Source of the DNA: Epilinea sp044228875
GTDB lineage: Bacteria > Chloroflexota > Anaerolineae > Epilineales > Epilineaceae
Direction of reading: 5' to 3'
Length of the DNA: 20,704 bases
Assembly: GCA_044228875.1 (NCBI GenBank)
Contig: JBGAUA010000051.1
Coordinates: 1-20,704 of the forward strand
A program made the translations under genes and the position numbers. Positions 1 to 5,153 of the stretch are shown piece by piece. The notes beneath the pieces were generated by a model. That model was not told the DNA's origin and ran no database searches. It saw only the letters and a list, made by a program, of their open reading frames with translations. The first letter of the stretch is position 1. Each line of letters begins with the position of its first letter.

Positions 1-309
1 CAAGTCGCCATGGCGCTCGAAGAGAGCCAGACCCTCATCGAGCAGCTCGGGAGGTAGGCTCAGCGTTGCGGCGAGATCCGCATCGGCGGCAAGGGCGGCC
101 CACGGCGCCGGGTTCTCACGGCGAAAGTCCCGCTCGCTGAGCAGAACGAGCATGGCCGAGCGCAAGGGGCCGCCGGCCGCGGAATCGGCGATGGACTGGT
201 AGTAGCCTTCCACGCGCGTGGCGAGCACGTCATCGAGGGCGTGGCTGCTCTGATCCAGTTCATAGAGCGCCTGCAGCGCCAGCTCCCTGGCTCGGCGGCG
301 ACCCTTCAT
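1..309 (-). CDS. nusB: Transcription antitermination factor NusB (partial, C-terminus beyond window)
   Basis: The first 103 codons are present and the frame is open to the left edge. The N-terminus reads MKGRRRARELALQALYELD, the characteristic arginine-rich first helix and ALYELD motif of NusB. NusB binds boxA RNA with S10 (NusE) and promotes antitermination during rRNA transcription. The usual FAxxLVxGV segment is not obvious in the visible part. ELLDEGLALFERHGDL near residues 88-103 may be its counterpart, which would imply a longer than usual segment after the first helix. The ATG at 307-309 is the natural start by homology, although no strong Shine-Dalgarno sequence precedes it. It lies last in the minus-strand train, after fabG and the structured 310-569 gap. 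The family call is from the N-terminal motif only. Confidence 0.8.
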   Translation of the reverse strand, partial: MKGRRRARELALQALYELDQSSHALDDVLATRVEGYYQSIADSAAGGPLRSAMLVLLSERDFRRENPAPWAALAADADLAATLSLPPELLDEGLALFERHGDL

Positions 310-569
310 CTGCGTTGGCTCATGGCGCTAGTACAGCCCTGCGCAGGTCATGCCGCAGAAACAATGGCCGTTGACGGGCTGTACCAGCCACGCCTGCGGT
401 GAGATCAACCCATTTGGGCTGACCGTACTCAGGCATGGTCTGGGCTGTTGGGCTGTGCTCATGCTTGGTCCTGTCCTTGTCGTTGCCGTGGCTTGCTCGC
501 CGCAGGCGTGCACTGGTACAGCTGGGTCGATGAAGATTGAAACCGCGGTGATGGTTGCGCCCAGCCGTA
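310..569 (-). repeat. Structured gap between fabG and nusB with a large inverted repeat
   Basis: This 260-bp gap has no recognisable conserved gene. Its main feature is an imperfect inverted repeat with arms at 378-403 and 496-522. The outer 10 bp pair perfectly (378-387 with 513-522). After a small internal loop, a further 15 pairs follow (389-403 with 496-510), including one G-U. Inside the 92-nt loop, 430-437 can pair with 460-467 (one G-U). A competing pairing also exists: 331-339 (GTACAGCCC) is exactly complementary to 376-384, which overlaps the left arm. A 10-bp palindrome (CCTGCGCAGG) lies at 338-347. Local G+C is about 59% at 361-480, below the coding surroundings. It could be a structured RNA in the fabG-nusB transcript, an attenuator or terminator, or a copy of a genomic repeat; the strand of action is inferred from the operon. 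Confidence 0.6.
328..462 (-). CDS. Possible cysteine-rich 44-residue peptide (uncertain)
   Basis: A 44-codon minus-strand frame starts with ATG at 460-462 and ends with TAG at 328-330. An AGGA sequence six bases upstream could be a ribosome binding site. The product has four cysteines (residues 10, 34, 36 and 40) and ends in NGHCFCGMTCAGLY, with no transmembrane segment. Its coding sequence contains the left arm of the inverted repeat, so the frame may be an accident of a structured RNA. I do not recognise a family. A cysteine-rich C-terminus on a short peptide recalls ribosomally made modified peptides or small metal-binding proteins, but no modification or export gene is nearby. Treat it as a candidate only. 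Confidence 0.25.
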   Translation of the reverse strand: MSTAQQPRPCLSTVSPNGLISPQAWLVQPVNGHCFCGMTCAGLY

Positions 570-1307
570 CTAGAACACCATGCCGCCGTCGACGCGCAAC
601 ACCTGGCCGGTGATGAAGGCCGCGTCGTCGGAGGCTAGGAAGGAGACGGCCGAGGCGATGTCCTGCACGGTGCCCAGGCGCCCCAAGGGGGTGGCCTTCA
701 CGGCCTCGTCGAGCAGGGCCTGAGGCAGGTCGCCGGTCAGGTCGGTGGGCACATAGCCCGGGGCCACGGCGTTGACCGTGATGCCCCGCGAGCCGGCCTC
801 CTTTGCCAGGCTGAGCGTGAAGCCAACGATGCCCGCCTTGGCGGCGGCATAGTTGCACTGTCCGGCGTTGCCGGACAGCCCGCTGATCGACGTGATGCTG
901 ACGATGCGACCGCCCCGCTGGCGCATCATGGGCCTGAGTACGGCGCGAGAGGCGAGAAAGACCGATCGCAGGTTGGTGGCGATCACCATGTCCCAGTCCG
1001 CGTCCTTCATCCGCATCAGCAATCCGTCGCGCGTGACGCCGGCGTTGTTCACCAGCACATCCAGACGACCGAATCGCTCAAGGGTCTGGCCGACCAGGCT
1101 TTCGACGGCCGCGCCGTCGGTGACGTCGGCCTGAACGGCGACGGCTGTTCCGCCCGCGCTTTCGATCGATCCGACGACTTCTGCCGCGGCGTCGGCGCCC
1201 GCGCGGTAGTTGACGACCACGGCGCAGCCGTCGGCAGCCAGACGCAGGGCGATGGCGCGGCCGATTCCACGGCTGCTGCCCGTGACCAGGGCGACCTTGC
1301 CGCTCAT
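570..1307 (-). CDS. fabG: 3-oxoacyl-[acyl-carrier-protein] reductase FabG
   Basis: FabG performs the NADPH-dependent reduction of 3-oxoacyl-ACP in type II fatty-acid elongation. The 245-residue protein is a classical short-chain dehydrogenase of normal length. It has the TGSSRGIG nucleotide-binding loop (9-16), NNAG (87-90) and the catalytic tetrad N112, S140, Y153 and K157 in the YxxxK context YAAAK. The C-terminus ends DGGMVF, typical of FabG. I chose the ATG at 1305-1307 because it begins MSGKVALVTG and has GGAG nine bases upstream. An in-frame ATG further up (1349) would add 14 unrelated residues and overlap the fabD stop. It follows fabD by 38 bp. The usual downstream acpP is absent; the structured gap and nusB follow instead. 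Confidence 0.93.
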   Translation of the reverse strand: MSGKVALVTGSSRGIGRAIALRLAADGCAVVVNYRAGADAAAEVVGSIESAGGTAVAVQADVTDGAAVESLVGQTLERFGRLDVLVNNAGVTRDGLLMRMKDADWDMVIATNLRSVFLASRAVLRPMMRQRGGRIVSITSISGLSGNAGQCNYAAAKAGIVGFTLSLAKEAGSRGITVNAVAPGYVPTDLTGDLPQALLDEAVKATPLGRLGTVQDIASAVSFLASDDAAFITGQVLRVDGGMVF

Positions 1308-1345
1308 GTGTGCTTGCTCCTGTGGTGTGGGCCGCGTCCTAGCGA

Positions 1346-2257
1346 TCAAGCCTCGGGAGGCTGGTCCAAGCTGACCGCGATGATCGGTGGGCCGTCACGG
1401 TCGCGCAGGATGCGCTTGACCAGGCCGGTCAGAACCGAGCCAGAACCGACTTCGATGAATTGGTCGACGCCGTCGTCGGCCATTCGCTGCACGCTCGCGG
1501 CCCAGCGGACGGATCCGGTCAGCTGCCCGCGCAACTCGTCGCGGATGTCGGCGGCGGCGTGGATCGGCCGCGCGCTGAGGTTGGCGACAACGGGTGTGTG
1601 GGCGTCGCCGATGCCTGCCCGGTCGATGGCCAGCGCCAACGCCTCGGAAGCAGGCGCCATCAACAGCGAATGGGCGGCGATGGTGATGGGCAGGAGCACG
1701 GTGCGCTTGGCCCCGGCTTCCTTGAGTGCCGCCATGGCTGACGCGACAGCCGCTTGTTCGCCGGAGATCACAACCTGCCCGGCGGCATTGTAGTTGGCCA
1801 CCTGAACACCGTCGATGGTGTCGCAGACCACCTCGACCTGCCCGTCCTCCAGACCCAGGATGGCCGCCATGCCGCCCGGCGCTGCGTCACCCGCCAGCTT
1901 CATCAGCCGGCCGCGTTCGCGGACCAGGCTGAGGGCTTCCGGATAGCCGAGCGCGCCCGCGGCTACCAAGGCGGCGTATTCGCCCAGGGAGTGGCCGGCA
2001 ACGAAGGTGGGCGGCGGCAGATCGTCATAGGCGGCACGCAGGATGGCGACGGACGCCGCCAGCAGCGCCGGCTGCTGGTTGTAGGTATCACTGAGGGTGT
2101 CCTGCGGACCCTCGGCCATCAGGCCGGCCAGGTCGAATCCGAGGTGCTCCGACGCTTCGGCCAGCGCGTCACGCGCGCAGGTCGATTGCCTGGCCCAAGC
2201 GCCGGCCATGCCGACATACTGGGACCCTTGGCCGGGAAACAGCCAGGCGACGCTCAT
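1346..2257 (-). CDS. fabD: Malonyl-CoA-ACP transacylase FabD
   Basis: FabD moves the malonyl group from CoA to acyl carrier protein, providing the extender unit for fatty-acid synthesis. The 303-residue length is normal. Visible motifs are FPGQGSQYVGM (7-17), the nucleophile motif GHSLGEY with Ser90, the substrate-binding arginine in RERGRLM (Arg115 or Arg117) and the catalytic histidine in AAHSLLM (His196). The residue before this histidine is alanine, where many family members have phenylalanine. The ATG at 2255-2257 is supported by the immediate MSVAWLFPGQGSQ start. It lies 21 bp after rpmF and before fabG. No plsX or fabH is present between rpmF and fabD, although those are common neighbours in other bacteria. 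Confidence 0.93.
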   Translation of the reverse strand: MSVAWLFPGQGSQYVGMAGAWARQSTCARDALAEASEHLGFDLAGLMAEGPQDTLSDTYNQQPALLAASVAILRAAYDDLPPPTFVAGHSLGEYAALVAAGALGYPEALSLVRERGRLMKLAGDAAPGGMAAILGLEDGQVEVVCDTIDGVQVANYNAAGQVVISGEQAAVASAMAALKEAGAKRTVLLPITIAAHSLLMAPASEALALAIDRAGIGDAHTPVVANLSARPIHAAADIRDELRGQLTGSVRWAASVQRMADDGVDQFIEVGSGSVLTGLVKRILRDRDGPPIIAVSLDQPPEA

Positions 2258-2278
2258 GAGAACGCGGTCGGGTGGGGA

Positions 2279-2461
2279 TCAGTCCTCGATCTGGATGATC
2301 TCGATGCCGCGGTAGGTGCCGCAGGCAGGGCAGACATGATGCGGCCGGTGGTAGGCCTCGCAATGTCCGCAGCGCACCAGCGCCACGGGCTGGAGCTTGT
2401 AATGCGTGCGGCGCTTGGCCTTGCGGCGGGGGCTGATGCGGTGTTTGGGGACTGCGCCCAT
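2279..2461 (-). CDS. rpmF: 50S ribosomal protein L32
   Basis: The 60-residue basic protein begins MGAVPKHRISPRRKAKRR, the typical L32 N-terminus. It carries a zinc-ribbon pattern CxxC (31 and 34) and CxxC (44 and 47), so this is the zinc-binding form of L32. L32 is a small component of the large ribosomal subunit. The start ATG at 2459-2461 is preceded by AGGAG nine bases upstream. The gene sits between DUF177 and fabD. The DUF177-rpmF pairing is seen across bacteria and links ribosome supply with lipid synthesis genes. The 78 bp before it (2462-2539) hold nothing obvious apart from the ribosome binding site. Confidence 0.95.
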   Translation of the reverse strand: MGAVPKHRISPRRKAKRRTHYKLQPVALVRCGHCEAYHRPHHVCPACGTYRGIEIIQIED

Positions 2462-2539
2462 GGTTCGACTCTCCTGGTGGTGGTTCGTCCCGGCGAGCGT
2501 CTCGGTCTGTTGGAGGCCGCGACGTGCCGATGTTCGATA

Positions 2540-3070
2540 CTAGCTTCGTTCGATGAGCTCAGCCAGACCCGACCAGCGGGAATCCGCTGGAGGCTCACAG
2601 CCGCAGGTCTCAGAATTGCGGTTGGCTCCGCATTGGGGGCAGAGTCCTGCGCAATCGGGTCGGCAGAGCGCCACGGCCGGCAAGGCCAGCTCCAGGTTCT
2701 GCCAGATGACGCCCGACAGGTCCAGCATATGCCGTTCGTCGATCTCGGTGATCGACTCGTTCTCCTCTTCAGGATCTGCGAGCACCGGCGCGCCGCCGGG
2801 AATGGCCACCGTCGGCCGAAAATGCTCGCCCAACGCCACGTCGATCGGCAGGTCCAGCGGTTCCAGGCAACGGGTGCAACTCAGGGCGACGACCGTGTGG
2901 ATGCTGCCTTGAACCAGGATTCCCCCGGGATCCCGCATCAGCCGCACCCGCCCCTGGATCGGGGCCACAACCTGGAAGCTCTCGTGTTGGGCCGATTCGA
3001 CGTCATCGACCTCGACCCAACGCGCGTTTCCCGGTGGAGCCTTGACCAGATCGGCCACCTTGTAGCGCAT
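2540..3070 (-). CDS. DUF177 (YceD-like) protein
   Basis: The 176-residue protein has the DUF177 layout. An N-terminal domain contains the first metal-binding pair SCTRCLEPL (Cys65 and Cys68). An acidic linker follows (around 99-112), then a C-terminal cysteine cluster with C136, C140, C144, C147, C156 and C158. Members of this family are encoded next to rpmF; the family is linked to 23S rRNA accumulation or ribosome maturation in other organisms, but the exact activity is not settled. The ATG at 3068-3070 has an excellent AGGAGG six bases upstream, which rules out the longer frame starting at 3199 that would overlap the coiled-coil gene. It follows the coiled-coil gene by 106 bp and precedes rpmF. 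Confidence 0.85.
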   Translation of the reverse strand: MRYKVADLVKAPPGNARWVEVDDVESAQHESFQVVAPIQGRVRLMRDPGGILVQGSIHTVVALSCTRCLEPLDLPIDVALGEHFRPTVAIPGGAPVLADPEEENESITEIDERHMLDLSGVIWQNLELALPAVALCRPDCAGLCPQCGANRNSETCGCEPPADSRWSGLAELIERS

Positions 3071-3176
3071 GGCAAGCCTCCTGACCCGAGCCGAGGGCTC
3101 GAAATGCGAACAACAAGAATACCCAACTCGCAGGGCGGCCGCAAATCGGCGCCGACGGGACAGCCCGCGCTTTGGT

Positions 3177-3650
3177 CTACTCCTCGAGCGGTGCCACACC
3201 TGTGGATTCGCCGGCTTCCAACAGTCGGATGCCGTTCTGCACCGTTTGGCCGAAGCTCTCGAGCTGCGCGGCGATGCGATGCAGCACCTCCAAGGCGTAG
3301 GCGTCGGCCTCGCCGCGGATGCGAGACGCTTCCTGGTAGGAATGGGTCAACACTTCGTCCGCCCGCTGTTGGGCTTGGGCCAGCACCACGTGCTCGGCCA
3401 CCATGCCGTCGCAGCGCTCGTGGGCGGCTTGGATCATGGCCTCGGCCTGTTCCTGCGCCGCGGCAAGACGCGCCTCGCGCTCCGCCTCGACCTGGCGCGC
3501 GTTCTTGATCTCCTGCGGCACGCTGATCCGCATCTGGTCGATCAGGCGCAGGTACTCGTTCTCGTCTATGACCACGCGCGTGGTCATGGGCACGCGCGTG
3601 CCGCGATCGAGCAGTTCCTCGAGCCGGTCGATAAGGTATTCGAGGTCCAA
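3177..3650 (-). CDS. Small DivIVA-like coiled-coil protein (function unknown)
   Basis: The 157-residue protein begins at a TTG (3648-3650) with AAAGGAG seven bases upstream. The longer ATG frame at 3761 adds a low-complexity segment that runs back towards the promoter, and is less likely. The start MDLEYLIDRLEELLD is followed by ENEYLRLIDQMRISVP at about residues 30-45. A long alanine/glutamate-rich helix (about 45-150) then carries heptad-like spacing, consistent with a coiled coil. The pattern resembles the small DivIVA or ATP-synthase-b-like coiled-coil proteins found next to coaD and DUF177 in Chloroflexota; this is recollection of context, not a search. There is no transmembrane segment. 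It is the first gene behind the promoter at 3790-3818. Roles in cell division or envelope organisation are possible but unproven. Confidence 0.7.
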   Translation of the reverse strand: MDLEYLIDRLEELLDRGTRVPMTTRVVIDENEYLRLIDQMRISVPQEIKNARQVEAEREARLAAAQEQAEAMIQAAHERCDGMVAEHVVLAQAQQRADEVLTHSYQEASRIRGEADAYALEVLHRIAAQLESFGQTVQNGIRLLEAGESTGVAPLEE

Positions 3651-3789
3651 AGGGGCTCTCCTTTCGGGCCGGAGGCTCTGCTCCGCGCTGCCGGCCAATG
3701 TGCCGGCGGCGTGGGAACGACGCCCAATGCGGTCCGGATCCGCTTGCCGAGCGCCGACCATACGGGTCAGGGACCGCTCGGACGGTCAG

Positions 3790-3818
3790 GTTATATCGCT
3801 GCCTGGGCGCACCGTCAA
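3790..3818 (-). promoter_or_regulatory. Sigma-70-type promoter for the coiled-coil to nusB operon
   Basis: On the minus strand a -35 element TTGACG (3813-3818) and a -10 element TATAAC (3790-3795) are separated by exactly 17 bp. Transcription would start near 3783, leaving a leader of about 130 nt before the TTG at 3650. The -35 box overlaps the stop codon of coaD. The gene train from the coiled-coil protein through fabG and nusB can therefore be expressed independently of coaD. Confidence 0.75.
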
Positions 3819-4354
3819 GCGTTGCCGGTGGCGGCCGGCCGCCGCGGCGGGCCCAATCGGCGGGCCAGGGCGGCGGCAACAGGTGGCGGCACGAGGCGGC
3901 TGACGTCTCCGCCCATCTGGGCCACCTCCCGAACCAGCGATGAGCTGACGAAGGCGTGATCGGGATTGGTGATGAAGAGGACGGTCTCGACGTCGGGATC
4001 CAGGTGCCGGTTCATCATCGCCATCTGGCGCTCGAACTCGAAGTCATCCGCCACGCGCAGGCCGCGGACGATGGCCGCTGCGCCCTCCTGCCGCGCGAAG
4101 TCGATCGACAGTCCGGTGAAAGCCCGCACCCGGACCTGCGGCCAGTCCAAGGTGACCGCCGTCACCAGGGATACCCGTTCGGCGGCATCGAAGAGCGGTT
4201 GCTTGGCGGTGCGAAGACCGCGGTCCTGGCCATGGTCGTAGACCCCGACGACCAGGCGGTCGAACAGGCGCACGGCGCGAGCGATGATGGCCAGGTGCCC
4301 GTTGGTCACCGGGTCGAAGGTGGCCGGAAAGACAGCGGTGCGCTGCGGAGGCAT
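3815..4354 (-). CDS. coaD: Phosphopantetheine adenylyltransferase CoaD
   Basis: CoaD transfers AMP from ATP to 4'-phosphopantetheine, giving dephospho-CoA in the penultimate step of CoA synthesis. The 179-residue protein has the nucleotidyltransferase signature TFDPVTNGH (12-20) with the TxGH motif. It also has the IVRGLR segment typical of CoaD, ending in DFEFERQMAMMNRHL, and the C-terminal FVSSSLVREVA motif. The first signature residue is alanine where many CoaD proteins have glycine (G[ST]FDP), a mild variation. Family length is usually about 160; the extra residues lie at the proline/arginine-rich C-terminus. The ATG at 4352-4354 has GGAG-like sequence nearby. It follows the DUF218 gene by 44 bp, and its stop overlaps the downstream promoter's -35 box. 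Confidence 0.93.
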   Translation of the reverse strand: MPPQRTAVFPATFDPVTNGHLAIIARAVRLFDRLVVGVYDHGQDRGLRTAKQPLFDAAERVSLVTAVTLDWPQVRVRAFTGLSIDFARQEGAAAIVRGLRVADDFEFERQMAMMNRHLDPDVETVLFITNPDHAFVSSSLVREVAQMGGDVSRLVPPPVAAALARRLGPPRRPAATGNA

Positions 4355-4398
4355 GGTGTTGTGGCTCGCCGTTCGGGTGGCCCGGTATGCGTCGCGGG

Positions 4399-5040
4399 CT
4401 AGCGGATGGTGACTGGTTGGCCCATGATGGGGGCGGGTTTGCGCAGGCTGACGTCGATCAATGCCTTCATGGAGGCCAAGGCCTCCCGCGCCACGGACCA
4501 GGCCTTGGCTTCCAGCGGATACGGTTGGCGGTCCGCTGGGACGCCGACTGCGTCCAGGCCTAGAGCCCGGCAGATCAAGAGTGCGCGCGGCAGGTGAAAG
4601 GCCTGGGTCACCAGGGTGACCCGATCCAGACCGAAGATGTAGCGGGCCCGGTAACAGCTGTCATAGGTCCGGCGGCCGCCGTAGTCCGGCTGGATCGCGA
4701 CGGGCGGCACATCCAAGGCGACTGCGTAGTCCTTCATTCGGCCGGGCTCGTCGTGCTCCACGAAGCGGTTGTCGCCGCTCATCAGCAGTCGTTGGACCTT
4801 GCCTTCGCGGTACAGCGCGACGGAGGTCTCCACCCGATCCTGGAGCATCTTGCCCAGGCGGCCATCGCGATAGATGCCCGCTCCGTAGACGAGGGCGACG
4901 CGCCGCGGGGGAACCGACTCGGCACCATGAATCAACGGACGGGCCCAGAGTCCCAGTGCCAGCTGCACGACAACAGGCAGGGCCGCGCCGGCCAGGAAGA
5001 GGATGAGGATCGAGTGGCGGAGGCGCCGGTGAAGGGACAT
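4399..5040 (-). CDS. DUF218 / SanA-ElyC-like membrane-anchored protein
   Basis: The 213-residue protein has one N-terminal membrane segment (about 10-31, rich in Leu/Ile/Val/Ala) followed by a DUF218 domain. Domain motifs visible are ALVYGAGIYRDGRLG (about 49-63), the MSGDNRF motif (about 87-93), and the region from RRTYDSCYRARYIF to LVTQAFHLPRAL (about 123-152). The closest named relatives by pattern are SanA/YdcF/ElyC proteins, which are linked to envelope integrity or vancomycin sensitivity in enterobacteria; the biochemical activity is unresolved. The ATG at 5038-5040 lacks a Shine-Dalgarno sequence but lies six bases after a -10-like element, so the mRNA may be leaderless. It is divergent from htpG and 44 bp upstream of coaD. 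Confidence 0.8.
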   Translation of the reverse strand: MSLHRRLRHSILILFLAGAALPVVVQLALGLWARPLIHGAESVPPRRVALVYGAGIYRDGRLGKMLQDRVETSVALYREGKVQRLLMSGDNRFVEHDEPGRMKDYAVALDVPPVAIQPDYGGRRTYDSCYRARYIFGLDRVTLVTQAFHLPRALLICRALGLDAVGVPADRQPYPLEAKAWSVAREALASMKALIDVSLRKPAPIMGQPVTIR

Positions 5041-5046
5041 GAAGCA

Positions 5047-5075
5047 AGTTTAGGGTATGGTCGAAGCTGGGAGAA
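5047..5075 (-). promoter_or_regulatory. Candidate leaderless promoter for the DUF218 gene
   Basis: On the minus strand, TAAACT (5047-5052, fitting TAnnnT) ends six bases before the ATG at 5040, so transcription would start at or next to the A of the start codon. A weak -35 match (TTCTCC, 5070-5075) lies 17 bp upstream. No ribosome binding site is present, consistent with a leaderless transcript. Confidence 0.5.
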
Positions 5076-5094
5076 GTCATGCCCCTCCATGCCC

Positions 5095-5100
5095 TATAAT
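5095..5100 (+). promoter_or_regulatory. Candidate -10 element for htpG
   Basis: A perfect TATAAT lies 54 bp before the htpG start codon. There is no convincing TTGACA-like -35 box 16-18 bp upstream. The promoter may need an activator or use another sigma factor. It lies within the 113-bp divergent spacer shared with the DUF218 gene. Confidence 0.5.
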
Positions 5101-5153
5101 TCGCAGGTTTCCACCAGTGTCCGCCCGTACCACCCGCCTCAGGAGTCGCCGCC

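Noticed and set aside
350..613. Plus-strand frame in the fabG-nusB gap with a hydrophobic stretch
   Set aside because: It runs into the 3' end of fabG on the opposite strand, lacks a good ribosome binding site and its end is Arg/Pro shadow sequence.
1754..3508. Plus-strand open frame of 584 codons across fabD, rpmF and DUF177
   Set aside because: It runs antisense to three well-supported genes and has no domain signature.
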